DNA of 64,000 nucleotides. Source: Sebastes aleutianus. Lineage: Eukaryota > Chordata > Actinopteri > Perciformes > Sebastidae. This document shows, piece after piece, positions 27,001-36,705 of this stretch. The notes under the pieces are model-generated. The model ran no database searches, had not been told where the DNA came from, and saw nothing but the letters and a program-made list of their open reading frames with translations. Where the stretch lies: NCBI GenBank assembly GCA_916700875.1, contig CAKAKS010000039.1, forward strand, positions 21,508,367-21,572,366, read 5' to 3'. Position 1 is the stretch's first letter; the number at the start of each line of letters is the position of its first letter. A program made the position numbers and the translations under genes.

Positions 27001-30000
27001 GACTTCCGTTGTTCCTAAAGTAGTGTTATTATGGTAAGGATGGATGCGTGACCACGGTTTTGCACTCAGCGACTCAGGTTACCGCAGTCTTGGTAAGGGA
27101 GGAGTGAGCGGAGGGGTGTTCATTTGGTTGCAATGTGCAACCACACCAATAAATGCCACTAAATTTTAACCTGAGGGGAAACAGGAGGTTGGGGTCTACG
27201 CTTCTGCAATAGCACCGGCAGTCGGGACAGTGATAGCAGCTGTAACTGTTGTATGAGCGCCGTGCAGAGCGGTGGCCGTGAGCTAGCCTGTGGGGCACTC
27301 TCACATGCACGAACATGCACTAAAAGGCACGTGCGGCTGGCCCGGCCATGTCAACAAAGCACAGAGAAGCTCTGATTACAACACACACACACACAAAGGG
27401 AGAGCGACTTCATTCTCTGCTCAGTTAGACATTACTCCTCTATAGCTTTACATAGCAAATAGTTGTTTGCTTCTATAATAATGCTCTGGATATCGTATAG
27501 CAATCCTTTAAGGATCTCATTCTATATATCACCATAACGAGCACTAGAATATGCTCTAATCAACATCTTTCTCTGTCTAGTACGCCAACTTATCTTTCTT
27601 TTCTCTGTCACGCTAACAACACAAAGTCGTTGGCCACAAACATCTTCCAGTATTGCCGCATGCTGAGCTGTGTTTTCTGCATGCTGTTCTGGAGAACACA
27701 GCCATCACACACTTTCTTTAGCGAGCCAAGATTCCACTGAGTTGGCTCCAGTTTTCTTGGCATTCAGAGGAATGTGTTTTTGACTGTTCTCATTTCAGCA
27801 TCAACGTGTATATAAATGCAGCGAATATCACCGGCTGATCCTGCAATTTGCCAAAGTTGCTCTGTGACAAGCTGCAGACCTCTTCAGTTAGCCGAGGTCA
27901 GATGTTTACTAGGGTCAGCAATTTAATCACTGCTGAAAACAGAGAGAAAACATCAAAGTGTAATTTAACTGGTTGTAAAGCAACAGGGCACCCTCTCAGT
28001 TTTTATGGAATGGGACGGGGAGGGTCAAGTGAAGCCAAATAAAAGAAACACTATAAATTAGTAACCTGGGGAAGGGTTAATGACCAAACACTAAATAGGG
28101 AAGGGAATGCTTTTAAACAGAGTGCTCCACAATGTTCTCTCAAAACACTCAAAGCTGACAGCCGTCTGCCACAATGTCTCCCTACTTATCACACCTTATA
28201 TGGACCAAATCAAGTCAAATATATAAACCAAATATGGCTTTTAATTTTACATTCATTGCTGGTTCGCAGACTAGCTTTGGGCTGGATTATTTTTCCCGCA
28301 GCACAGTCTGAGACCTGATGTTGACTGTTGTTTCCTCAGTGGAAGGGAGGCTCCCAGATGTTCCTGAGGAGAGATCTATGCCAGCGGCTCATGCAGGAAT
28401 GCAGATTCCCTGGGAAACAAAAAAAAAATCTTTCTGTTCAGCCTCAGCTCCTGATAAATTGACACGATCATGACCTCACTACTGTCATAATACCTTGGGC
28501 CGTGGCTGTCACTGTCTCATATCAAAGAGCTCAAAAATAGTTTGGGATTTTATGTAGACGGACACGTTGAGGTACACGTTTTCTTCTTAAAGCTGCAGTT
28601 GGTAACTTTGAGCAAAAATGAATCAATAATTGTCACCATATCCTGACAGTTGTACATGAGACAGATAATCTGTGAAAAAAAATCTTGTTCCTCTGTGCCT
28701 TCCTGTGCTCCGAATGGCATTTGCAAGATTTCACAATCGGAGCCAATGAGTCTCTACAGCAGCTGTCAATCACTGCTTGCGAAACTCACTGTCAAACTAG
28801 GCAGCGCTGATCAAATATGAATCAATATTCTGTTACTGTAATGCCTATTTCTCACTTCAAATGTTTTCAGAAACATCTTGTAGTGTACTGTTAAACTATA
28901 AAATGAGAGCATTTGCTCCAGCCGGTGGGCGGTGCTTAGTTTTGGCTCGACTGTTTTCAACATGGCGGCCGGGTCACAGATTTTCTCATTTTACAGCTAA
29001 ACAGTACACTACAAGATGTTTCTGAAAACATTTGAGGCGAGAAATAGGCATTACAGTAACAGAATATTGATTCATGTGTGATCAGCGCTGCCCAGTTTGA
29101 CCGTTTGATCGGAGTTCACGATGTTCGTGAGCAGTGATTGACAGCTGCTGTAGGGATTGCTCAGCTCTGATTGGTTGTTTGGGTTCGGATGCGGTGAAAA
29201 CATGCAAATGCCATTAGGAGCACAGGAGGACACAGAGGCACATGATTTCTTTTCACAGATTATCTGTCTCACTACTGTCAGGATATAGTGACCGTTTTAA
29301 AAAAATATCTTTTTTATCATATTTGCTCAAAGTTCCTGACTGCAGCTTTAAGGGAAAAAAAACTTGTAGAGCATGCTGATAAAATATTATTTTGGCAAAA
29401 TATTTCATTTTAAAAGGAGAGTTTTGAAGTATTTGCAGCTAAATGCATGTGCCAAAATGAAAAGTTCATGTTTAACCTAATGTCATATATTAATGCAGAC
29501 AAACAGTCCATAGTCCAAGCATTAACCTCTAAAGATCAAGAGGGAAGCATTTGTCAGGCTGATCTTTTTAATGCTTCTATTGTGTTTTGTATTATCAATA
29601 TTAAAAGTAAGTTAGGTTTGGTGATAAACATGAAGTTAAAAGAGGACAAGGAATTAAATTTATTTTATTATTATTATGTAATCAATCATCTGTTAGCCTC
29701 TCCCTGTCTTCCAGTAGTTCTGAATTCATTCCAAGAACATATTTATACTGTCAGGGGTAGGCAACCTGAGGCACTTAGGTAGCTTAACCAATGGCACACT
29801 CGCAATAAGTGTGCAAGACAGTTTTTTTAAATGTTGAAGTGCCCTCTCATCTGCATGCCAAATTACCTCTTTCACATTGGCAGTTGCGCAGCCTGTTATT
29901 TACGGTAGTTTGATTGATTTTTTTCTGTGAATCCCCGCCTTACTCTGCCTCTGATTGGCGAATACTCGTTGCCTTCTTCACAGAATCTGTTAAGTTTATT

Positions 30001-33000
30001 GCTGATGAACAAGTTTGGTGGAAGGTTGGTAGGGTTAATGATTTCAACTCAGATGTTTTCATAGGGATGGAGGCCTTCGTTGTTTAGAGCTCTATATAAT
30101 TACAATGTCATGATTATTTTTTTAAATGTTGCTATGCACATTGCTTATATGGAATAAAATTACAGATCCTTTGGAGATTTAAGTTTTAATGTGGTGTTAT
30201 AATTAAAGTTAATGTTAACCTTAATGTAGATATGGGACACTAACTAACAAGAAACATTAAAAATGGCACTTGAAATCAAAAAGGTTGCCGACCTCTGGTC
30301 TAGATGATATTGGAATCCCATTTTTATGAGATATTTTTGCCTCTTTGAAATCATAGAGAAGCATAAAGAAAGTTTGTGGTGCAGGCAGTTTCACTCCATG
30401 ATGATTTGGGTTATTTTCCACCCATGGCTTTTATTAAAAAAATATATCAAACAAGCAAAATGAGCTGTGTCTCTCTGCTGAAAGAGAGTTGAGAAAGATA
30501 AAAAGAACTGTTGTTAATCATGGACTCAAAAGGGATCCTCATACTTTTGCAGTAGTTCCCATCACTGCTCTGTCATAGATGGCTTTCTTGAGTTTACATT
30601 TTGTGACGTGTCAGGCAAAAAGCTTATTTTCTGACCATATAACATAGTACTGTATGGCCAAATGTTTGCATTATTCAAGAACTCTTGCAGAGGTTGGATT
30701 TAGTCCATTGATAAGAACGGAGGAAGTCAAAGTAAAGACACAGCGCCGGCCTCAACACGAAAGGCACAGATCAAAATGTGCAGCAGCTGGTTAAAGTTTC
30801 CAAAGCATCTCTTTAATCTGGGCTGCATGTGATTCTCAGGTAGACGGCGAGGAGTTACCTTCCCCTGCGAGAGAGGAGGATGGAAGTAAAGGGCATGTCA
30901 TGCTGTGTGAGCTGCACAGCAGCATGAGAAAAAAGTAGTGATAAGAGGAGTTTTAACTGAACTTTTGAGAAAAGCAACACCTCATGAAACACTACACTCC
31001 TCAAGAGTTGAATGTGTTTTCATTCAATGGCGGGCAGAATGCTGCTGCTTCACCTCCTGAGTCACACATTTCTACAAGCCATCGCATTTTAACAAGCCAG
31101 GAATTCATCCTTTTCAAGCGTTTCCATTATATATTCTAATTTATTCTGGTTCGCAGACACACGCCGGCACGATCACAGGTGTCACTCAGGCTTATTGTTA
31201 ACATCGACACAATGTGTTAGTCATCAGCGCATGCATATCCTGTGACATCACTTCCCCGAGCCTTTTAACAGAGTACTATATTTTGACAGGAGGCTTTTAA
31301 AATGCTGCCAGGATTTTTTGGGGGGTTCTTGTTTTGGTTTTCATATGCAGAGAAAAATGCTTTACATATCACAGGATGCTTCGATGTCCCGCTGAAGGGA
31401 GGAGGGGTTGTTTGAAAGTACAAAGATTAACAAAGCTGTATGTTATAAATGTTTAATTTGCTTTAAACTGTTATTTTGTGAAGAGACAAAGAGGACGAGT
31501 CACAAAACCGCCTTTAGTGAGTTCCCACAAACACTACGTTGTACATCAGCAATGCAGAGCTCAACCTCAGTAACAACAAGCCTATAAACACAGTGACATT
31601 TACTTTGCAGTTTTAGCTTTAGCTCCTCTTTTGTTCTTTCAAATGTATAAAGACAGGGTGATAATATTTTCTAGGACTGCCTCCTCTTAGTCGATTAGTC
31701 GACTAATCTGTCGTTTTGGTCTTAGTCGACTAAGATTTCTTTAGTCGATTAGTCGTTTTTTAATGCTTTTTTCATGCTGAATGACTTATTTCCCAGAAAA
31801 TGATGAGCACATCTCTGGTCAACACAAGATTTAAAGTGGTGCTTTTGTGTGATTATTTGTGGAGAAACTTAAAGATATTATACGTCAGTCGATTAAATTA
31901 ACTAATCGATTAGTCGATAAAATCGTGAAGAATTTCTTAGGTCTAGGACAGCCCTAATATTTTCACCATAAGTTCATGTTTCTCTCTGTTGCAGCAAACA
32001 ATATGTTTCAATGATAAAAGCTGAAAATTAATTAAAATTATGAAGCAAAAAACTAATTTATGCTATGCATCTCAAAGCCATAGAGTTCAGTAAAGTACGT
32101 TCATGTAAACAGTCCTTCCCACACGTGTGCAAAACCCTCTCACTTCTCCCGAGCCGTTCAAATCATTACCAAATCTCAATGTCCATTTCTGACTCCTTGC
32201 TTATTTGTACAAGGTATTGTTGACACGGGGTTATGTAAACCAGTCCCACTTTGTCGTCTCTGTAGCTTTGGAGATCTGATGTTTGGGGAGTATGAATAAT
32301 AACTATAGGAGCCAGTAATGCACATCTGCCTTAGATTAATGTGGACCTCTCCCGCAGTGCTGACCTGCATTCCTCAGCACTCGATCAGCTCCGGGGGTTT
32401 TATTTCATTCATCGCTGTGTAAGCAGGTAGACGGCTCCATCCCTGTTCTCGCTGTGGGACAGTCTCACTGATTAACGTGCACTCAAGGAAACAAACCCGC
32501 CAACCTGAGCCACTACTGTGCAGAAATGTGTTCATTCACTCCTCCAGAGACGATTAGGGGTGTAAGAAAATATTGAGTATCGCGACATCATGTTTTATGT
32601 TACTGTATTTATTCTCAAAAATACGGTATAGATTTGTAATTAATAGTTTACATGCAAAGATTAATTCAGTCAATATTTTATTTCATTTGCAAAGATATGC
32701 ACCCTCTCAAAGTAGTGCTATAATGTTGGAATTCACAGGGACCGTGATAAATGCAGATCCCACTGTTCTTATTGCAAATAAACTTTTTTTACTCACATTT
32801 TATGCATATGATGGTGTGTTCTTCATACAGTTCAATATCAGCAATAGCAATATATCGCCTTGCTTACAGTATCGCAATATATTGAATCGTAACCCCTGTA
32901 TCACGATACGTATCGTATTGCCAGATTCTTGCCAATTCACAGCCCTAGAGACGATCTTCTATTTTTAATGAACATCATTTAAAAATCTGGTTGGGGCTAA

Positions 33001-36000
33001 GTAGGATTTTCATCCATGCAAAACAACATAAACCTTGCAAAACACTATTCAGTGATTTTAGAGATTGAACAGTAAAAAGTGTTTGAAAAATATCTGAATA
33101 TGAATTTTAGAATTGCTTTCAAGCTCTTAAATTGTAATATTGTTTTACTACAGCTGAATCATACTTAGTGGAATTGGAATAAAGTGATTTTAAATAAATA
33201 ATTTGCAAAACAGTTTGGACGTTTTCTGAATTAAAAGTGTGAAAATGAGGCGTGAATATCATGCAGCATATGCCAAAAAATATTCCCCATTATCTTTTAA
33301 CAGAATTAACACAATAAATCCACATATTTATCTTTGCTTCTCTTATCTTCATGTGTCATTAAATGTAATAATATATTAGATATTTTAGCATATATCTAAA
33401 CGTTTTTTCTTAATTGTTGGTGCATTTTGGTGTAACATCCTCAGAATGACACAGATACAAAATGTTAGGTTGCCGTGTAAACAGTATTACAGTTGTAGCT
33501 GAAGTTGCCACACAGAAAACTCCCTTCGGTATGTATGAGAAGACTTTTGTCATCATGATGGAGATAAAACGTCAGCATTGAGCAATATATCTCCCATTGA
33601 GGACCACACAAACCAACGCAAGCCTGTTGACGCCTGAGGCTTTGGCAGGAGCCCAAAGCATCCTCCCCAGAGCCATGATGCCTTCATCTGGCTGCAACAT
33701 TTTCAATGATAACATTGCAGAGCTCTCCTCCGGGGAGGCGTGTTGCATTTAATGATGGTGTTTAAATGGTTCTGTCAATGCACTTGCCAAATCAGTTCAC
33801 TTCAGTGCAGCAGGGGGGCTCCAATCTGTGTGGAGGCATTGCTCTCAAACTCCAGAAAAAAGTGACAGTTCAGCTTAAAGTAAAGAGTGACTCCAGTTGT
33901 TTCTGCAGGAAAACAGATTACTTTGCACTTTGTGGATGTATTTTGGCAAAGTGTGCTGGCTACTGCACAAAAAAATTACTGCAGGCCTAGCTCTAATTGG
34001 TCCCACTGAGCAGAGTTCAATTTTATTTGTTACACCTATAATGTTTAAATTTTACTTACATACCATCAACAACCATTTAGAGTATTTTAATGTTTACCAG
34101 TCTCTTTTTTTTCCTGAACTGCTTTTTCTTTTCTCAGTGTCTGAATCTATTTTCCAGCACGAATCGCCGATTAAAATGTCCATTTAAAGGCTGGGTTATA
34201 CTACATAGGTTTTTGGTCAACATCAAATATCAACCACGATCATAACAGATGTTTTCTCCTGTAACATCCGCATCATGATAAACATCTGGACCTGAAATAT
34301 ATGAGCGCCGACGAGTCTATAGGTCTATGATGACTCACAAAAATGATATTTTAATATAGCTTTTCAAGTAGGTCTATAATATATTGTACAGCCTACATAT
34401 ACCTACACATGCATAAATTATATAAAGTTCATTTTGATACGTAATGTACTCTTTTTTTCCAGTCCATCGGCCCTCCCTTGTGGACCTGTTTAGTCTGCCC
34501 AATAACAGGGTGAACTCTTTTTTTATTTTAAGCCCCCACGTCCCATAAAAGAGACAGTAAAATGGATTGTTTTCTTTAAACGGTACATTTGTAGTGCAAC
34601 GAATTGTCGGAAGACTGTAAAGCTGTAAAGCTTTTGTGTTAAATAAATGTTATTTGTCAGGACGTCCTGACATTCTCTAAATGTTTAAATTCGTCATTGA
34701 CTCTTGTATTATGGTCGACAAATAGTGAGGTCTTGGCCTATATTAACTGGAGCTAAATGTGTACCCCATGTTGTCATAAGTTATTCTATTTATCATTAAA
34801 GAATTAGTTGTGCTAAAAAAAAAAAAAAAAATTGCAATAAACATAATGAACTGCGTTAAATATGGACTATTAATTATGGAATATTTCTTCATTTTTACAA
34901 CATATAGCGCGTGGATTCTCCGTTTGTGCGTGCATGCCTCGGTGGTTTATAGTTCATATTGTAATATTAAAATAATTCATGACGTGCCTATAGGTTATTT
35001 GTATTAATGAGGAGACTTTTATTGTCTGTAGACAATAACAGACAGTCGTATAGGCCAGGGAGATCAGTGACGGTGAAATTATAAACTTAGTGATGTGTAT
35101 ATAGAAACGTCATAAAGTCAATATATACACAAAATAAATAACTTCTTGACCTCTCAGTCTAAGCACACACTTCTTATGAAGGAAATCATTTTCTGTAATG
35201 CTATGATTATAGCTTAGCTTGCAAGCTTATAGGGCAGGAAATATGACTTCCCCCGGAACATATTTCAAATTCATTCAGGATTTTGTCAATAAATGATTAA
35301 ATTCAGTTTGACTCATAGTTATTTATTCCATGCAAAATGTTATCTTAATTTCTAATAAGGTTTTTAAGCAACTACTGTATTCTGCTCCCTATGATGCACA
35401 CAAAAGTTATTTTTCCTCGGCACAATTGCCCTCATTACAGTTTGATTGGAAACAATATTGTTGCATTAATTTATTTAAAAACAAAATATATACAGTTCAA
35501 TAAAAGGATGTGTGATGGGAGTCTCTCCCCCTCTCTCATACACTCTCAATACCACCCCCCTACTGTATCCCTCTCTCTCTCTGGTACCTGATTATTTGCA
35601 GATCTGTTTATATCATGTTTATAGCTTATTTTGTATATTGTATATTGGTAGAAATTCAATTTTTTTTTTATTCTTATTTTATTCTAACGTTTTTATCTAT
35701 TCTTTTGTTATTATACTGTTTAACTTGCACCAACAAAACCAAAACAAATTCCTAGTGTATACCTCTTACACCTGGCAATAAACGCCATTCTGATTCTGAT
35801 TCTGATTCTGATTCTGATTCTTGTTCTGATTCTTATTCGAATTCTGATTCTGGTGGCTTTACCACATCTCCTCCTCTCAGCTCTTCACTCACACTTTTCC
35901 TCTGAGTTTCATATTCTGTATTACACACTACAGTCATTTTTTCATTATTGCTTGCAAATGTCCACCTTTTTTGTCGTGTGTCTCCGTTATTACACTGCAG

Positions 36001-36705
36001 TATTCTGCTCCCTATGATGCACAAACAGTTTCCTCGGACACAATTGCCCTCATTATGGTTTGATAGGAAACTATATTGTTTTGCATTAATTTATTTTAGA
36101 AATATACAGAGTTGGTTAAATAAAAGGATGTGTGATGGGAGTCTTGGTGCGTTTACCACATCTCCTCCTCTCAGCTCTTCACTCACACTTTTCCTGAGTT
36201 TCATATTCTGTATGTAATTTGTCATTATTGCTTGCAAATATCCCCTTTTTTGTCGTGCGTCTCCGTTATTAAACTGCAGAGCCAGATGTGTCTCCTCATC
36301 TAGTCTCACCGTGTTGCTTCACTTCTCTCTCTCATCTCACTCACCGTAGCAGGAGATGAGCGTCCCGTTGTTGAGTCCGCTGTCCGGCAGCAGCTTGCCT
36401 CCTTCGGGAGGAGTTTTGCAGCTCGGTCTCTGCATGAAGAGCTGGTACTTGTTGAAGGAGCCCTCCTCAGAGCCATCCAACGACTGGCAGTCCGGTTGGA
36501 AAGGACTCCGGGGCTTTTCTCCGTAGCCCTGTTGCCCTTTCCCCGGAATGAACGTGCTGCTGCTGTATTTGTTGCTCTCAGTGGTCGTGAAAGTCCTGAA
36601 CGGGTTGTTCACCTGGTGCTCCCTACTACCTGGAGCAGTAGACGTGCTATAATATGAATCCATCGATGTCATATCGCAGTATGAGACGCACGCTGCTGCG
36701 TTCAT
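14739..36705 (-). CDS. alx4: ALX4-type homeobox transcription factor, four coding exons (whole gene)
   Basis: This is the spliced gene: join of 36705-36345, 23824-23511, 15720-15592 and 15059-14739 on the minus strand, 1125 bases, 374 residues plus TGA. The protein begins MNAAACVSYCD, carries a homeodomain at about residues 180-239 (WFQNRRAKW recognition helix, Gln at homeodomain position 50) and ends with an OAR motif (about 353-370) and SWAT. This architecture and both termini match vertebrate ALX4 as I know it. ALX1 differs clearly at the N-terminus and ALX3 lacks this C-terminus. Family knowledge: ALX4 is a nuclear, DNA-binding regulator of craniofacial, skull and limb mesenchyme that binds TAAT-type palindromes as a dimer. 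Mammalian ALX4 is about 411 residues; this copy is shorter mainly because the Pro/Gln-rich stretch between SFNK and the CKTPP motif is nearly absent. Intron phases are 1, 0, 0. The a or b paralogue is not decided. Confidence 0.96.
15060..15591 (-). other. alx4 intron 3 (532 bases)
   Basis: Bounded by GTAAAG donor and TCCTCCAG acceptor. AT-rich, with no repeat family or RNA gene recognised. Confidence 0.9.
15592..15720 (-). CDS. alx4: alx4 exon 3: homeodomain recognition helix
   Basis: 129 bases, 43 codons (residues 226-268), phase 0 at both ends. The acceptor is TTTGCAG|GTGTGG at 15721/15720; the donor is GCACAG|GTAAAG at 15592/15591. It encodes VWFQNRRAKWRKRERYGQ, the third helix with Q50 and N51 that reads TAAT cores, and then QQVRTHFSTAYELPLLTRPE, which is nearly diagnostic of ALX4. 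The ORF reading on past the donor is an intronic extension and not part of the protein. Confidence 0.97.
16560..17255 (+). mobile_element. Retroelement 3' region split by an unrelated repeat
   Basis: The left part (GTTGCTCTTCCTGAGATTTC near 16579, GAGTTTTTCATTATCC) and right part (GGATTGTAAGTCCTTTTGAG near 17195, GCAAATTTGTGATTTTG) belong together: the same right-hand wording precedes a (TTGAC)n tail at 44720-44804. The middle (about 16677-17188) is a different repeat that also occurs in reverse at about 46255-47065, sharing GCGTACAAAT, TTAAAATGC and CTCATGA motifs. Exact breakpoints were not resolved. Confidence 0.6.
17475..17801 (-). mobile_element. hAT-like MITE in alx4 intron 2
   Basis: Starts TATAGAGCTGCAACGATAC and ends TTAATTGCAGTCCTA. 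Flanks GCATGCTC (17467-17474) and GCATGCTA (17802-17809) match at 7 of 8. Internal signature as in 8099-8390, reversed. Confidence 0.78.
18941..19441. mobile_element. TIR element with ATGGTACGTGTCCACAG ends
   Basis: The first 17 bases, ATGGTACGTGTCCACAG, recur exactly inverted at the right end (CTGTGGACACGTACCAT, ending 19441). About 500 bases and no coding capacity. No convincing target duplication, so the superfamily is left open. Confidence 0.75.
23511..23824 (-). CDS. alx4: alx4 exon 2: linker and homeodomain positions 1-46
   Basis: 314 bases encoding the rest of codon 121 to residue 225. The acceptor is TTACAG|GAAAAG at 23825/23824. The donor is GTACAG|GTGAGG at 23511/23510, phase 0. 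The exon reads through a variable linker (GMEGSYLNLKAPGEKG), a DSES-like acidic patch (SEAESNKGKKRRNR) and the first two homeodomain helices ([36 protein letters not shown]). It stops between homeodomain residues 46 and 47, the intron position typical of paired-class homeobox genes. The basic cluster KGKKRRNR just before and within the homeodomain arm is the likely nuclear-import and minor-groove arm. Confidence 0.97.
23988..24565. mobile_element. Long-TIR repeat in alx4 intron 1
   Basis: A block of about 60 bases at 23988-24050 is repeated inverted at about 24504-24565. The core CATAGATGTGGGTCAGTAGGG is nearly perfect and the outer part imperfect. The centre carries GCGAACAGCGGTCTCCTGG, shared with the repeats at about 16860 and 46800. 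Confidence 0.6.
26651..27170 (+). mobile_element. piggyBac-like MITE, 3'-truncated
   Basis: Begins AGGAACAGTGTGTAGCATTT after TTAA (26647-26650) and continues with the family landmarks AGCAGAAATGGAAT, TAGCCCAGAACGGACAAAC and CACTGGCTCTAGAGGGAG. It stops near CAATAAATGCCACTAAA, before the terminal repeat, where it abuts the next element. Confidence 0.75.
27171..27507 (-). mobile_element. TTAA-type MITE fragment, same family as 48926-49378
   Basis: The reverse complement matches 48926-49378 over most of its length (CATGTCAACAAAGCACAG, GCATTCATTCTCTGCTCAG-like, ATATCGTATAG). The right terminus CAATCCT is followed by TTAA at 27508-27511. The other end is missing at the junction with the preceding MITE. 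Confidence 0.7.
28591..29347. mobile_element. 757-bp foldback (palindromic) TTAA element
   Basis: Left arm 28591-28907 and right arm 28984-29347 are inverted copies. Outer ends are AGCTGCAGTTGGTAACTTTG and, inverted, AGCTGCAGTCAGGAACTTTG; inner blocks share AAACATCTTGTAGTGTACTG and ATGCCTATTTCTC. The spacer is about 76 bases. TTAA flanks both sides (28587-28590, 29348-29351). A related single-arm copy lies at about 50830-51475. Confidence 0.85.
29752..30297. mobile_element. hAT-like element with CAGGGGTAGGCAACCT ends
   Basis: The 16-base ends CAGGGGTAGGCAACCT and AGGTTGCCGACCTCTG are inverted repeats with two mismatches. The CAGnGGTnGGCAACC type of end is widespread in animal hAT families. 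No intact transposase; the 8-bp flanks do not match. Confidence 0.7.
31672..31956. mobile_element. hAT-like MITE rich in TAGTCGA repeats, exact target duplication
   Basis: Starts TAGGACTGCCTCCTCTTAG, ends GTCTAGGACAGCCCTA, and is flanked by identical ATATTTTC at 31664-31671 and 31957-31964. The interior has many TTAGTCGATTAGTCGAC-type palindromic motifs. Confidence 0.88.
32555..32947 (+). mobile_element. hAT-like MITE, exact target duplication
   Basis: Begins TAGGGGTGTAAGAAAATATTG, ends GCCAATTCACAGCCCTA, flanked by identical GAGACGAT at 32547-32554 and 32948-32955. The 131-residue open frame inside is an accident of AT-rich sequence. Confidence 0.9.
35379..36279. repeat. Tandem duplication in intron 1, first copy split by a LINE tail
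   Basis: Unit 1 is 35379-35524 plus 35851-36000; unit 2 is 36001-36279, directly abutting. Shared wording includes TATTCTGCTCCCTATGATGC, AAAAGGATGTGTGATGGGAG, CCACATCTCCTCCTCTCAGC and CATTATTGCTTGCAAAT. Unit 2 runs straight from GGGAGTCT into TGGTGCGTTTACC, which marks the exact empty site for the insertion in unit 1. Unit 2 ends about 65 bases from alx4 exon 1. Confidence 0.85.
35525..35850 (+). mobile_element. 5'-truncated LINE-like 3' end with (GATTCT)n tail
   Basis: 326 bases present in duplication unit 1 and absent from unit 2. It ends CCTGGCAATAAACGCC followed by about a dozen ATTCTG/GATTCT repeats (to 35850), the type of 3' tail seen in fish L2/CR1-clade LINEs. There is no coding sequence, consistent with heavy 5' truncation. 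Confidence 0.75.
36345..36705 (-). CDS. alx4: alx4 exon 1 (coding part): N-terminal region
   Basis: Encodes residues 1-120 plus the first base of codon 121. The ATG at 36705-36703 opens MNAAACVSYCDMTSMDSYY, the conserved ALX4 start. Later landmarks are SFNKYQLFMQRPSCKTPPEG and a final ISCY before the splice. The donor is TACG|GTGAGT with the G at 36345, phase 1. The Pro/Gln-rich insert found between SFNK and CKTPP in mammals is missing. Base -3 of the start is a purine (G), an adequate Kozak context. No other in-frame ATG gives a conserved start. Confidence 0.96.

Larger units (their letters stand above)
23825..36344 (-). other. alx4 intron 1 (about 12.5 kb)
   Basis: Bounded by GTGAGT donor and TTACAG acceptor. 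It contains long-TIR repeats (about 23988-24565), piggyBac-like MITEs (26651-27507), a 757-bp foldback element (28591-29347), three hAT-like elements (29752-30297, 31672-31956, 32555-32947) and a tandem duplication carrying a LINE insertion (35379-36279). The stretches 24570-26640, 27520-28580, 30300-31660 and 32960-35370 show no repeat that I recognise and no convincing coding sequence. Confidence 0.85.

Noticed and set aside
29447..29782. 111-residue plus-strand frame in intron 1
   Set aside because: AT-rich, no splice context, opposite in orientation to alx4, and its end enters the hAT element at 29752.
31680..31920. Regularly spaced TTAGTCGATTAGTCG units resembling a CRISPR or operator array
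   Set aside because: Units are short, irregular and inside a MITE with an exact ATATTTTC duplication; there are no spacers of constant length.
32573..32968. 131-residue plus-strand frame
   Set aside because: It lies almost wholly inside a MITE with an exact 8-bp target duplication, so it is non-coding.
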